From: an uncultured Aquimarina sp.
GTDB lineage: Bacteria > Bacteroidota > Bacteroidia > Flavobacteriales > Flavobacteriaceae
NCBI GenBank assembly: GCA_947501475.1
Contig: CANMWA010000004.1
Coordinates: forward strand, 248,001-312,000
DNA length: 64,000 nucleotides
Direction: 5' to 3'
Under the pieces are notes generated by a model, which was not told the DNA's origin, searched no databases, and was given only the letters and a program-made list of their open reading frames with translations. This document shows, piece after piece, positions 1 through 8,956 of the stretch; positions within the stretch are counted from its first letter, which is position 1; every line of letters starts with the position of its first letter. The position numbers and the translations under genes were made by a program.

Positions 1-906
1 GCAGGAAAAAAAATTAATCGTAGACAAGTAGTTAAAAATATATCCTTGGGTATAGGAGCAATGGGTTTTACTAACTCTATTATGGCAGCACAATATACAG
101 ATACTTATCTCAAAAACTCTTTAGAGCATTCCAAAATGAGTTTAAAAGGAAATATAAATCATTCAGTTTGCAGATGGTGTTATCAAAATATTCCTTTGCA
201 AGAATTTGCAGAAAAAGGAAAAGCAATAGGGATTAAAGCTATCGATTTATTAAAACCAGATGAATGGAAAATTGTTCAGGATGCTGGATTAGAATGTTCT
301 TTGGCAACAGATACTTTTGCCAGTATCACAGAGGGGTTTAATGATCCTAAAAATCATGAAAAGCTTCAGAAACAATATCTAAATCTTATTTCAGAAGCTT
401 CAAATGCTGGAATAAAACAAGTAATTGTTTTTTCAGGCAATCGCAATGGTATTTCTGATCAAGAGGGCTGGGAACAGTGTGCAAAAGGATTGGATAGTTT
501 AGTAAAACATGCCGAGAAAAATAATGTGACCCTCATCATGGAATTACTAAATAGTAAGGTTGATCACGAAGATTATCAATGTGATCATACCCCTTGGGGC
601 GTTGCTCTGGTTGATAAAATAGGATCGTCTAATTTTAAGTTATTATACGATATCTATCATATGCAAATTATGGAAGGAGATATCATTGCAACCATTAGAA
701 AATACAATGAGTATATTACCCATTATCATACGGGTGGTGTTCCTGGTAGAAATGAAATAAATGACAGTCAAGAACTTAATTATCCTGCGATTATGCAAGC
801 CATTCTTACTACAGGTTTTAAAGGGTATGTAGCACAAGAGTTTATTCCTACATACAATGACAAGCTAGAAGCGTTAAAAGAAGGTATCACGATTTGTGAT
901 GTTTAA
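1..906 (+). CDS. Hydroxypyruvate isomerase-like TIM-barrel protein, Tat signal, 5' partial
   Basis: The reading frame is open from base 1, so the start codon lies before the window. The first residues read NRRQVVKNISLG, a twin-arginine (Tat) signal followed by a short hydrophobic stretch, so the protein is probably exported. The body matches the sugar-phosphate isomerase/epimerase (xylose isomerase-like TIM barrel) superfamily, closest in feel to hydroxypyruvate isomerase (Hyi): a metal-ligand Glu in LIMELLNSK, then LLYDIYHMQ, HYHTGGVPGR and a C-terminal YVAQEFIPT. The substrate cannot be read from the sequence, and export argues against a purely cytosolic glyoxylate role. It converges with the next gene with no spacer. 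A downstream TTG at 46 or ATG at 61 would remove the twin arginines and is unlikely to be the true start. Confidence 0.85.
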   Translation, partial: AGKKINRRQVVKNISLGIGAMGFTNSIMAAQYTDTYLKNSLEHSKMSLKGNINHSVCRWCYQNIPLQEFAEKGKAIGIKAIDLLKPDEWKIVQDAGLECSLATDTFASITEGFNDPKNHEKLQKQYLNLISEASNAGIKQVIVFSGNRNGISDQEGWEQCAKGLDSLVKHAEKNNVTLIMELLNSKVDHEDYQCDHTPWGVALVDKIGSSNFKLLYDIYHMQIMEGDIIATIRKYNEYITHYHTGGVPGRNEINDSQELNYPAIMQAILTTGFKGYVAQEFIPTYNDKLEALKEGITICDV

Positions 907-1266
907 TTAGCGAATCATTGACCTTAGATCATCAACCACATTAAGGTTATGCCTAAGGCTTGCATAAAGAATAAATAAAATAAAAATAGCTATAATAAAC
1001 CCTAGCATCGTTCCATTTTTATTACTTGCAGAGAATTTTTTAGAAGTTTTTAAGTAGGCATTAGAGAGTTTTTTAGTGTACTTGGTTACCAATCCAAAAG
1101 CTGGAGCAAAAATCAAAACTACAATCAGCATATCTATAAGAACTAGAAGATATCCTTGTTGATCAATATGTTTTTTTACATATTTAATAATGTGCTCATT
1201 AATTAGGGCCGCACAAAGTACTGCAACAGCATAGATAGCGTACTGTGTAATTTTCTTATTATTCAT
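907..1266 (-). CDS. Hypothetical small membrane protein
   Basis: This 119-residue protein belongs to no family I recognise. It has about three hydrophobic segments: roughly residues 9-25 (AIYAVAVLCAALI), 38-58 (GYLLVLIDMLIVVLIFAPAF) and 88-105 (MLGFIIAIFILFILYASL), separated by Lys-rich loops. It is therefore probably an inner-membrane protein. The ATG start is clear and the gene runs convergently into the Hyi-like gene, their stop codons abutting. Nothing in the neighbourhood suggests a function. Confidence 0.6.
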   Translation of the reverse strand: MNNKKITQYAIYAVAVLCAALINEHIIKYVKKHIDQQGYLLVLIDMLIVVLIFAPAFGLVTKYTKKLSNAYLKTSKKFSASNKNGTMLGFIIAIFILFILYASLRHNLNVVDDLRSMIR

Positions 1267-1493
1267 AGGGTTTAAAACTACTATTTTTCTTTTAAAAAGG
1301 AAATCTTTATAAAACGACTAGGTAAACTCGAAATCCTGCAGGATAAAAACGCACTTGATTTTTATTTAGTATACTCTTAGCTCTATAAATACAATAAAAA
1401 TTTTAAGATTTTTTTTACATTTTAATATTAAAATCAAAGAAACAGTTAATGATTTTAACGCTAAATTGATATATTTATGCTAAATAACTATAT

Positions 1494-1913
1494 ATGAAAA
1501 TTGAAACATGTCCCAATTGTGGTTCAGGAAAGTATATAAAGAGTGGAGTGATTAATAATAGGCAACGCTACAAGTGTAAATCTTGTAATTATTTTTTCTC
1601 GGTAAATAAGATAGGAAAGAAAATAGATGACTATTATGTAAACAAAGCACTACAGCTATATTTAGAAGGGTTGACCTATAGAGAGATTGAACGTATACTA
1701 GGAATTTCTCATGTAAGTATCATGAATTGGGTTAAAAAATATAATGTTAAGCGTCCTTATAATTCCAACTATCACCCTACCTATAAAATTCTGAGCACAT
1801 CAGAGCTATCAGCTTATTTTCAAGATGTACAGAACTTATCAGGAGCTGGTGTTGTAGTTACAGAGCTAGGGGATAAATTTATGTTAATAAAGTGGGAGAG
1901 GTTTAGAGGTTAA
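1494..1913 (+). CDS. InsA-like zinc-ribbon/HTH protein, probable domesticated IS1-family regulator
   Basis: This 139-residue protein begins with a zinc ribbon (CPNCGSGKYIKSG, then YKCKSCNYFF; residues 6-34) like the N-terminal domain of IS1 InsA and related transposases. A helix-turn-helix of the sequence-specific recruitment type follows (YLEGLTYREIERILGISHVS, about residues 56-75). The remaining 50 residues match no transposase catalytic domain, and no DDE nuclease ORF, terminal inverted repeat or target duplication is visible around it. It is therefore more likely a stand-alone DNA-binding protein derived from a transposon than a live element. It lies 110 bp upstream of the porin-symporter genes in the same direction, so a role in regulating the acetate/propionate locus is a reasonable inference, not shown. 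Confidence 0.75.
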   Translation: MKIETCPNCGSGKYIKSGVINNRQRYKCKSCNYFFSVNKIGKKIDDYYVNKALQLYLEGLTYREIERILGISHVSIMNWVKKYNVKRPYNSNYHPTYKILSTSELSAYFQDVQNLSGAGVVVTELGDKFMLIKWERFRG

Positions 1914-2023
1914 ATATATTAAATGAACAAAAAAGTATAGTCTTTTTTTTATAACTCATTGTTTTTAGGAGATTAGTAGCGCACACAAAATCAATTTAAT
2001 ACTAATTTAATCTTTAAAACTCT

Positions 2024-3256
2024 ATGAGAAAACAATTGATAATACTGTTGGGGATAAGTCTTTTTTTCCTGCAGTTTATGTATTCACAAGGCTCTCCTGA
2101 TTATACAGGCGGGCTTAAGGTGAAACTCAACGAAGACGGCTCAAAATATTTCAGAGTTATTTCCTGGGGTCAGTTTTGGGCAAGATATCAAGATGATACT
2201 CCTGATGAGGTCAGTAGTACAAGTTTTAGTATACGTAGGGCGCGGATACTTACATATTCCCAGATCAACAAAGACTTTTTAATACTCACTCACTTTGGAT
2301 TAAATAGCCTTAATGCAGATAATCAGAGTCCAATAGGAACAGGAGACAGATCTCAATTATTTTTTCATGATTTTTGGTTACAATATAGTCTTGGAGAAAA
2401 ACATGCTATAGGTGGTGGGCTTCATTACTGGAACGGTATATCTCGTCTTAATAACCAAAGTACATTGAATCTTATGACATTAGATAATAATAGACAATCT
2501 TGGGCTACTATAGGGTTATCAGATCAATTTGCTCGTCATGTTGGTATTTATGCCAAAGGAGCTATTGGTAAATTGCAGTATAGAGTTTCAATAAATGAAT
2601 CCGGGACAAATACTCTTCAAGAAGGGACAGATCCTATTGCTAATGGTTCGGCAGTGTATGCTGGTAGAAGGTTATTGGGATCTAAAGATGCAGGGAAAAA
2701 TTTTGCTGGATATTTTGATTATAATTTTCTGGATCAGGAATCTAATTTTCTTCCCTATAAAGTTGGATCATATATTGGAGGTAAAAAAGTTTTTAATGTT
2801 GGTGCAGGATTCTTTTACCATCCTGATGGGAGTGTAATCGCTAATACTGCCGGAGAACTCGAAGGAGAAGATGTAGTGATATTTGCGATTGATGCTTTTT
2901 ATGATGCACCTCTGGGTGAAAATGGCTCGGCTATTACGGCATATGCTACCTATCAAAATAATGATTATGGAAAAGATTATACCTTAGGACAAACGTATGA
3001 AACCGGGTCAATGATTTATGGTCATGTGGGATATGTGATCCCTAATGATAATAAAAAAACAAAGTTTCAACCTTATGCATCATTCAATATGCGATCTATT
3101 GATGCTATTGATGACAACGCAACAACTTTTGGTCTAGGTACTAATGCTTATTTAAGTGGTCACAATTCTAAGCTAACCTTAGAATTTCTTAACATAAAAT
3201 ATGGAGATAACGATGCTCAAAGTTTTGTTACACTGCAAGCTATGATTTATCTATAA
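2024..3256 (+). CDS. Outer-membrane porin (phosphate-selective porin O/P-like)
   Basis: A Sec signal peptide (residues 1-21, hydrophobic core IILLGISLFFLQF, cleavage near YSQ) precedes a protein of about 390 residues with alternating aromatic and polar strands. The protein ends LQAMIYL, as expected of an outer-membrane beta-barrel. The SFSIRRARILTYSQ region, in which an RR pair begins a barrel strand, is typical of Bacteroidota porins of the OprO/OprP type. The gene stands directly before the symporter pair (12 bp to the DUF4212 gene), so it probably admits the same small anionic substrates, perhaps acetate or propionate, through the outer membrane. Substrate assignment is inference from context. 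Confidence 0.8.
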   Translation: MRKQLIILLGISLFFLQFMYSQGSPDYTGGLKVKLNEDGSKYFRVISWGQFWARYQDDTPDEVSSTSFSIRRARILTYSQINKDFLILTHFGLNSLNADNQSPIGTGDRSQLFFHDFWLQYSLGEKHAIGGGLHYWNGISRLNNQSTLNLMTLDNNRQSWATIGLSDQFARHVGIYAKGAIGKLQYRVSINESGTNTLQEGTDPIANGSAVYAGRRLLGSKDAGKNFAGYFDYNFLDQESNFLPYKVGSYIGGKKVFNVGAGFFYHPDGSVIANTAGELEGEDVVIFAIDAFYDAPLGENGSAITAYATYQNNDYGKDYTLGQTYETGSMIYGHVGYVIPNDNKKTKFQPYASFNMRSIDAIDDNATTFGLGTNAYLSGHNSKLTLEFLNIKYGDNDAQSFVTLQAMIYL

Positions 3257-3268
3257 AAACAAGAAAAC

Positions 3269-3529
3269 ATGTCTGAAAAACAAAAAAACGCAACGGCGTA
3301 CTGGAAGGAAAACCTAAAGTACTTAGCCATTTTACTATCCATCTGGTTTCTGGTTTCCTTTGTCTTTGGAATCTTAATGGTTGATCAGTTAAACGCTATT
3401 AAATTGGGCGGATTCAAACTAGGATTCTGGTTTGCACAACAAGGATCAATTTATGTATTTGTTGTCCTCATATTCATTTACATACGATTGATGAATAAAC
3501 TGGATAAAAAATACGGTGTTGACGAATAA
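3269..3529 (+). CDS. DUF4212 small subunit of a sodium:solute symporter
   Basis: This 86-residue membrane protein has the DUF4212 layout: a polar N terminus ending KNATAYWKENLKYLAILLSI, a first hydrophobic helix (about 17-38), a short loop, then a second helix (about 57-75) and a Lys-rich tail (MNKLDKKYGVDE). Proteins of this family are encoded immediately before a large SSS-type transporter and are taken to be its small subunit. Here the gap to the symporter is 26 bp, which fits that two-component arrangement. It probably acts in the inner membrane. Confidence 0.9.
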   Translation: MSEKQKNATAYWKENLKYLAILLSIWFLVSFVFGILMVDQLNAIKLGGFKLGFWFAQQGSIYVFVVLIFIYIRLMNKLDKKYGVDE

Positions 3530-3555
3530 ACTAACTTAAAAAAAATACACATATT

Positions 3556-5262
3556 ATGGGAATATTAACTTGGACCTGGATATTAGTTGGGATAACATTT
3601 GCACTCTACATAGGAATTGCAATTTGGGCTAGAGCAGGATCATCAAAAGAATTTTATGTAGCAGGGGGTGGTGTTCCGCCAATTATCAATGGTATGGCAA
3701 CTGCTGCCGACTGGATGTCTGCGGCATCATTTATATCACTAGCAGGTATTGTATCCTTTGGAGGATATGACGGCTCCGTTTATTTAATGGGGTGGACTGG
3801 AGGATACGTGCTATTAGCATTGTTACTCGCACCCTATTTAAGAAAGTTTGGGAAATTTACAGTGCCAGATTTTATTGGGGATAGATACTACTCTAACGTG
3901 GCACGTGTCGTTGCCGTAATCGCAGCTTTAATAGTCTCATTTACCTACGTTGCTGGTCAAATGCGAGGAGTGGGAATTGTTTTTTCTAGATACTTAGAAG
4001 TAGATATTAATACAGGTGTTTACATTGGTATGGCAATCGTACTTTTTTATGCTGTTTTGGGTGGAATGAAAGGGATTACATATACACAAGTAGCACAATA
4101 TTGTGTTCTAATTTTCGCATTTATGGTACCTGCCATTTTTATCTCTATTCAAATGACAGGTAACCCTATTCCACAATTAGGTTTTGGTGGAACAGGAGAA
4201 GATGGGGTTTACTTACTAGATAAATTAGATGGGTTACATCAACAACTTGGTTTTAGCGAATATACATCGGGAGGTAAATCTATGATAGATGTTTTTGCTA
4301 TTACACTAGCATTAATGGCTGGTACAGCTGGTTTACCTCACGTTATTGTTCGTTTCTTTACGGTGCCTCGTGTTAAAGATGCACGTAAATCTGCAGGTTG
4401 GGCTTTATTATTTATTGCCATATTATACACAACAGTTCCTGCCGTTGCTGTTTTTGCACGAGTAAATCTTATAGAAACTGTGAGTGAAGAGAAATATGCA
4501 GATTTACCTGAGTGGTTTGGAAACTGGGAAAAAACTGGACTTCTAAAGTATGAAGATAAAAACAACGATGGTGTTGTTCAATATGTTGCAGATAAAGGCA
4601 CCAACGAATTAACAATAGATCGCGATATTATGGTATTGGCAAATCCAGAAATAGCTAGATTGCCTAATTGGGTGGTTGCATTAGTAGGTGCAGGAGGATT
4701 AGCTGCTGCTTTATCTACAGCTGCGGGATTGTTATTAGTGATTGCATCCTCTATTTCTCATGATTTATTCAAGAAAATAGTGATGCCAAAAATTAGTGAA
4801 AAAGGAGAACTAATCGCTGCTCGTATTAGTGCTGCAATAGCTGTTGTTATTGCTGGTTATTTCGGTATCAATCCACCAGGATTTGTCGCTGCCGTCGTCG
4901 CCTTGGCATTCGGACTTGCCGCCGCCTCCTTTTTTCCTGCCATTGTATTGGGGATATTCGATAAACGAATGAACAAAGAAGGCGCCATTGCTGGTATGAT
5001 CATAGGATTGGGATTAATGTTATTCTATATGTTGAAATTTAAATTTGGAATTTTTGATGGAGGAAAAGAAGCAGTTGCTGGCTTGAAAGAGAGCTGGTGG
5101 TTTGGAATCTCTCCTGAAGGATTTGGAACTATTGCAATGTTTGTAAACTTTGTAATATCTGTAGTCGTTTCAAGAATAACTGCTGCTCCGCCAGAAAATG
5201 TTCAAGAAATTGTAGAAAACATAAGAATACCTTCGGGAGCAGGAGAAGCTTCAGGACATTAA
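3556..5262 (+). CDS. Sodium:solute symporter (ActP-like, VC_2705-type)
   Basis: This is a 568-residue SSS (SLC5) transporter with about 13 membrane spans. The family signature around EFYVAGGGVPPIINGMATAA and DWMSAASFISLAGIV in the first two helices, the GGMKGITYTQVAQ segment and the LPHVIVRFFTVP motif match the acetate permease-like branch that pairs with DUF4212. A loop of about 60 residues (roughly 310-370) between helices contains the Asp-rich EDKNNDGVV, which resembles a calcium-binding loop. The setting with acyl-CoA synthetases and a CrbS-like kinase suggests uptake of acetate, propionate or a similar monocarboxylate with Na+. A strong intrinsic terminator follows at 5320-5358. Confidence 0.9.
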   Translation: MGILTWTWILVGITFALYIGIAIWARAGSSKEFYVAGGGVPPIINGMATAADWMSAASFISLAGIVSFGGYDGSVYLMGWTGGYVLLALLLAPYLRKFGKFTVPDFIGDRYYSNVARVVAVIAALIVSFTYVAGQMRGVGIVFSRYLEVDINTGVYIGMAIVLFYAVLGGMKGITYTQVAQYCVLIFAFMVPAIFISIQMTGNPIPQLGFGGTGEDGVYLLDKLDGLHQQLGFSEYTSGGKSMIDVFAITLALMAGTAGLPHVIVRFFTVPRVKDARKSAGWALLFIAILYTTVPAVAVFARVNLIETVSEEKYADLPEWFGNWEKTGLLKYEDKNNDGVVQYVADKGTNELTIDRDIMVLANPEIARLPNWVVALVGAGGLAAALSTAAGLLLVIASSISHDLFKKIVMPKISEKGELIAARISAAIAVVIAGYFGINPPGFVAAVVALAFGLAAASFFPAIVLGIFDKRMNKEGAIAGMIIGLGLMLFYMLKFKFGIFDGGKEAVAGLKESWWFGISPEGFGTIAMFVNFVISVVVSRITAAPPENVQEIVENIRIPSGAGEASGH

Positions 5263-5319
5263 ATTAAACGCTCTTCTTTCTATTTGTTTTATAAGAACGC
5301 TATTTCTAATTTAGTTACC

Positions 5320-5358
5320 AGAAAATCAACACTACAATTTTTGTAGTGCTGATTTTCT
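5320..5358 (+). terminator. Intrinsic terminator after the symporter gene
   Basis: An inverted repeat with arms of 18 bases (one mismatch) around a three-base loop begins AGAAAATCAAC and ends GATTTTCT. It is followed by TTAATTTTT. It separates the porin-symporter unit from the kinase operon that starts at 5399. Being AT-rich on both sides, it could also act in reverse. Confidence 0.8.
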
Positions 5359-5398
5359 TAATTTTTATAACTTAGGATATTAAATAACAAGTTTTTAA

Positions 5399-5593
5399 AT
5401 GAAGAAACGTCACGAACAAAAATTAATCGTCCTTTCGATTGCTTTGTTTTTACTATTCAATATACCATTTGTCTTAATTTTTAATTTTGAAGGCGCTGTG
5501 TTTGGCATTCCTACATTTTACTTTTGCATATTTTCTATTTGGTTACTTTCTATTATTATATCGGGAATTGTATTAAAACGATATTATGAATAA
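5399..5593 (+). CDS. Small two-helix membrane protein, first gene of the kinase operon
   Basis: This 64-residue protein has a basic N terminus (MKKRHEQK), two hydrophobic segments (about 10-30 and 37-57) and ends KRYYE. Its size and two-helix topology resemble the small membrane proteins often found before SSS-type proteins. Its last codons overlap the start of the next gene by 8 bases, which points to translational coupling and to a physical partnership with the kinase-transporter fusion. No family can be named with confidence. Confidence 0.65.
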   Translation: MKKRHEQKLIVLSIALFLLFNIPFVLIFNFEGAVFGIPTFYFCIFSIWLLSIIISGIVLKRYYE

Positions 5594-8276
5594 TTATGTA
5601 CTCATAGTTATCATTGTCGTGTATTTGGCAGTGTTATTCTATATTGCTTTTCTTGCCGAAAAAAAGAAAAAGAGTAAATGGGTAAATAACCCGTATGTGT
5701 ATACTTTATCCTTGGCCGTTTATTGCTCTGCTTGGACATATTATGGTAGTATTGGTATTGCAGCTAATTCTGGAATTGATTTTTTACCTATTTATTTAGG
5801 ACCAGTAATTGCAGCTCCATTATGGATTCTAGTGCTTCGAAAAGTAATTAGAATCTCTAACCAAAATAAAATTTCATCTATAGCAGATTTTATTTCATTA
5901 CGCTACGGAAATAATAGATTTCTAGGAGCACTAGTTACTTTGGTTTGTCTCTTTGGTACAATACCATATATTTCCTTACAGCTAAAGGCCGTGTCTGAAA
6001 CTTTTGAAATCATATCAGACAACACCGGCTATATTTCAACAAATATTCTTGATGACTCCACATTTTATGTGGCGCTACTTTTAGCCATATTCGCAACGTT
6101 TTTTGGAACACAAAATGCAGATGCTTCTGAAAAACACACGGGAATAATTGCATCAGTAGCCTTTGAGTCGGTTTTAAAACTAGTTTTTTTCTTAATTATT
6201 GGTGTTTATATCACTTTCTATTTGTTTGATGGATCAACAGATATTTATAATCAAATAAGTACAATAGATAATTTTAAAGAACTCACGAGTCTTTCGGGAT
6301 TAGAAGATGGTTTTAATTGGTTTTTTATGATTTCATTGTCTTTTATTGCAATTTTTTTATTACCACGTCAATTTCAGGTCTCTGTATTAGAAAACAACCG
6401 AGAAAAATATTTAAAAAAGGCGATATGGTTGTTTCCGCTATATCTGTTATTATTTAATGTCTTTGTTATTTTTATTGCTTGGGCAGGTAAAATAACTTTT
6501 GGAGATAGTGCAAATGCAGAATATTACACCCTGCTTCTTCCTTTAGAAAAAGGACATTCTTTTCTAGCTACCTTAGTTTTTCTTGGTGGCTTTTCTGCAG
6601 TTATTTCTATGGTTGTTGTCTCTACATTGGCACTATCAATAATGGTCAGCAATAACTTAATTATTCCATATGGGTTTTTAGATAAGTTTATTAAAAACCA
6701 ACCAGAACGTAATGCAAAGTATATTAAGAATATACGTCGTATTTCTATTTTCTCGATTATTATAGTTGCTTATTTCTTCTACGTTTCTTTTTCAAGAGAA
6801 TTATCATTGTACGCTATCGGCCTAATTTCATTTGTAATTATTGCCCAGTTGGCGCCTTCTTTTTTTATAGGACTTTTTTGGAATCGGGGCTCCTCAAAAG
6901 GAGCAGTCATTGGTATTATTGTTGGTTTTTGCATTACAGTCTACACCCTTATACTTCCATTTACTATTGCTGCGTATACAGGAACAGATGATTTTATACA
7001 ATATGGTTTAGGTAGGATTACGGTACTTAAACCTTATGCGTTATTTGGCATCGACTTTTTAAGTCCACCAGCACATGCTTTTTTCTGGAGTATTTTATTT
7101 AATTTATTGAGTTACCTGGTATTTTCAATTATTTCAAAAGGAAATTACAGAGAGCGTAATTATGCTGAAATGTTTGTAGATAGTAAAAATTTCAAAGCAT
7201 TACAGGATAGCGCACTTGTATGGAAAGGAGAGGCGTATGTTGCTGATATTAAAAATGTGCTTGTTCGATTTTTGGGAGAGAAAGAAGCAACCAGAGCTTT
7301 AAAGCTTTTTTTTACTAAATATAGATTATCATTGGATACTCAATTGGCAGATGCCAGATTGATTAATTTTTCTGAAAAATTACTAACAGGTAGTATTGGG
7401 AGTGCTTCTGCAAAAATATTAATAGCGAGCGTTGTAAAGGAAGAAGAAATAAGCTTAGTTGAAGTGATTAGAATGTTAGAAGAGTCTAAAGAAAATATTG
7501 TAAGCAATAAAATACTTCTTGAAAAATCAGATGAGTTGTCTCAACTGTCCTCAAAATTAAAAGATGCAAATCAAGAACTTGTAGTTAAGGATAAACAAAA
7601 AGATGAGTTCCTAGACACTGTAGCGCACGAACTAAAAACACCAATTACAGGAATTAGAGCAGCAACAGAACTTTTAATGGATGATGAAGATGATATGCCT
7701 AAAGAAATAAAAAAACAATTTCTTACGAACATACTTCAGGATTCAGACAGGTTAGGGCGGCTTATAAATAATATTCTAGATTTTGAAAAGCTGGAAACTG
7801 GACGTTTAAGTTTGGATATGAGATATCTTGACATACAAAAAACGATTAAAAAGGGAGTTGCAAACATGCAACATATAGCTGCTAAAAAAGGGATTACAAT
7901 ACTCGTTAAAAATGTACATTGTTTTAAGATGAATTATGACGAAGATAGAATCCTTCAAGTTTTTACGAATTTAATCTCAAACGCTATAAAGTTTTGTGAA
8001 CCCGTATCTGGGTTGATTGAAATAGATTATAAACTTGGAAATGAAGTGTTAGAAATTTCTGTAAGAGATAATGGAAAAGGTATTCCTGCCGAAGATATTG
8101 AATATGTTTTTGATAAATTTTATCAATCGCAACATCAAAATACCATTAAACCAGAAGGGAGCGGATTAGGGCTCGCCATAACAAAACAAATTATAGAAAA
8201 GCATAAAGGTAAAATATGGGCAGATAAGAAGATAAAAACAGGTACGAAATTTGTTTTTACGTTACCAATTAGTTAA
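5586..8276 (+). CDS. CrbS-like sensor: SSS transporter domain fused to histidine kinase
   Basis: In this 896-residue fusion, residues 1-515 or so form an SLC5/SSS transporter module of about 13 helices (AVYCSAWTYYGSIG, SSIADFISLRYG, LPRQFQVSVLEN, GLISFVIIAQLAPSFFIGLF). A cytosolic linker that looks like a STAC domain (about 522-610) follows, then a coiled coil and a HisKA domain with the phosphorylated His681 in DTVAHELKTPITG. A HATPase domain ends the protein (N box NLISNAIKF, G1 DNGKGIP, G2 GSGLGLAI). No PAS domain is evident. This is the architecture of CrbS/CbrA kinases; CrbS controls acetyl-CoA synthetase in gammaproteobacteria, and acs lies 2.6 kb downstream. It probably senses the transported solute, acetate or propionate by context. 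Confidence 0.9.
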   Translation: MNNYVLIVIIVVYLAVLFYIAFLAEKKKKSKWVNNPYVYTLSLAVYCSAWTYYGSIGIAANSGIDFLPIYLGPVIAAPLWILVLRKVIRISNQNKISSIADFISLRYGNNRFLGALVTLVCLFGTIPYISLQLKAVSETFEIISDNTGYISTNILDDSTFYVALLLAIFATFFGTQNADASEKHTGIIASVAFESVLKLVFFLIIGVYITFYLFDGSTDIYNQISTIDNFKELTSLSGLEDGFNWFFMISLSFIAIFLLPRQFQVSVLENNREKYLKKAIWLFPLYLLLFNVFVIFIAWAGKITFGDSANAEYYTLLLPLEKGHSFLATLVFLGGFSAVISMVVVSTLALSIMVSNNLIIPYGFLDKFIKNQPERNAKYIKNIRRISIFSIIIVAYFFYVSFSRELSLYAIGLISFVIIAQLAPSFFIGLFWNRGSSKGAVIGIIVGFCITVYTLILPFTIAAYTGTDDFIQYGLGRITVLKPYALFGIDFLSPPAHAFFWSILFNLLSYLVFSIISKGNYRERNYAEMFVDSKNFKALQDSALVWKGEAYVADIKNVLVRFLGEKEATRALKLFFTKYRLSLDTQLADARLINFSEKLLTGSIGSASAKILIASVVKEEEISLVEVIRMLEESKENIVSNKILLEKSDELSQLSSKLKDANQELVVKDKQKDEFLDTVAHELKTPITGIRAATELLMDDEDDMPKEIKKQFLTNILQDSDRLGRLINNILDFEKLETGRLSLDMRYLDIQKTIKKGVANMQHIAAKKGITILVKNVHCFKMNYDEDRILQVFTNLISNAIKFCEPVSGLIEIDYKLGNEVLEISVRDNGKGIPAEDIEYVFDKFYQSQHQNTIKPEGSGLGLAITKQIIEKHKGKIWADKKIKTGTKFVFTLPIS

Positions 8277-8291
8277 ATTCGAAATTGATTT

Positions 8292-8657
8292 ATGATGTAC
8301 AAAATTTTAATTGTTGACGATGAGCCCAACATCGTAATGTCACTAGAATATGCCTTTAAAAAGAAAGGCTTTGAAGTGTTTATTGCGAGAGATGGTAGTG
8401 AAGCATTAGAGATAGTTAAAAGCCATATTCCGGATATTGTATTACTAGATATTATGATGCCTAATGTAGATGGATATCAAACACTAAAACAAATAAAAAG
8501 CACAAAAAAATTAGAAGCTACAAAAGTAGTTTTCTTAACAGCAAAAAATAAAGCTTCAGATATTGAAAAAGGTTTAGAACTTGGAGCAGATAAATATTTA
8601 ATCAAACCTTTTTCAGTAAAAAAAATAGTTTCAGAAATTTTGGAACTTATGGCTTAA
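8292..8657 (+). CDS. Receiver-only response regulator (CheY-like)
   Basis: This single REC domain of 121 residues has the acidic pair DDE near residue 10, the phospho-acceptor Asp53 in IVLLDIMMPN, Thr in VVFLTAKN and Lys in YLIKPF. The protein ends right after the domain, with no HTH or other output module. It lies 15 bp after the CrbS-like kinase and is surely its cognate partner. The gammaproteobacterial counterpart, CrbR, carries a LuxR-type DNA-binding domain, so the output here must pass through a further protein or act by protein-protein contact. Confidence 0.92.
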   Translation: MMYKILIVDDEPNIVMSLEYAFKKKGFEVFIARDGSEALEIVKSHIPDIVLLDIMMPNVDGYQTLKQIKSTKKLEATKVVFLTAKNKASDIEKGLELGADKYLIKPFSVKKIVSEILELMA

Positions 8658-8731
8658 AAGTAGTCTTATAAGTCTTTTTTTAATATTGGTTTTGTGTGCA
8701 AACAAACAATGTTTAATTAAAATTTTAAGAC

Positions 8732-8956
8732 GTGAATTTTCGAATAAACCCACGTACATCAGATATTGTTATCACTATCTATGTTGTGTTAACTTTATTC
8801 TATAGGATAAAGTTAGAAAAAGAAGCAGGTGTAAGTCCATTGCAATCTCTAGTAATAGGTATATGCCTTATTGCCTTACCTTGGTCTCTCATAAAACTAA
8901 AGATTCTTAATCCTAATTGGTTCGGTCTATTTAATTTTAAAAGCTCAAAACAATGA
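8732..8956 (+). CDS. Small membrane protein coupled to the propionyl/acetyl-CoA synthetase gene
   Basis: This 74-residue protein starts at GTG and has two hydrophobic segments (about 11-27 and 40-58), the second ending LPWSLIKLKILNP. The stop codon overlaps the ATG of the next gene (ATGA, 8953-8956), so the two are translationally coupled. I do not recognise the family. The location between the sensor system and the acyl-CoA synthetases suggests a membrane role in the same pathway. Confidence 0.6.
   Translation: MNFRINPRTSDIVITIYVVLTLFYRIKLEKEAGVSPLQSLVIGICLIALPWSLIKLKILNPNWFGLFNFKSSKQ

Noticed and set aside
1267..1493. Possible IS1 element around the InsA-like gene
   Set aside because: I found no second ORF, inverted repeats or duplicated target. 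The gene seems to be single and stand-alone.
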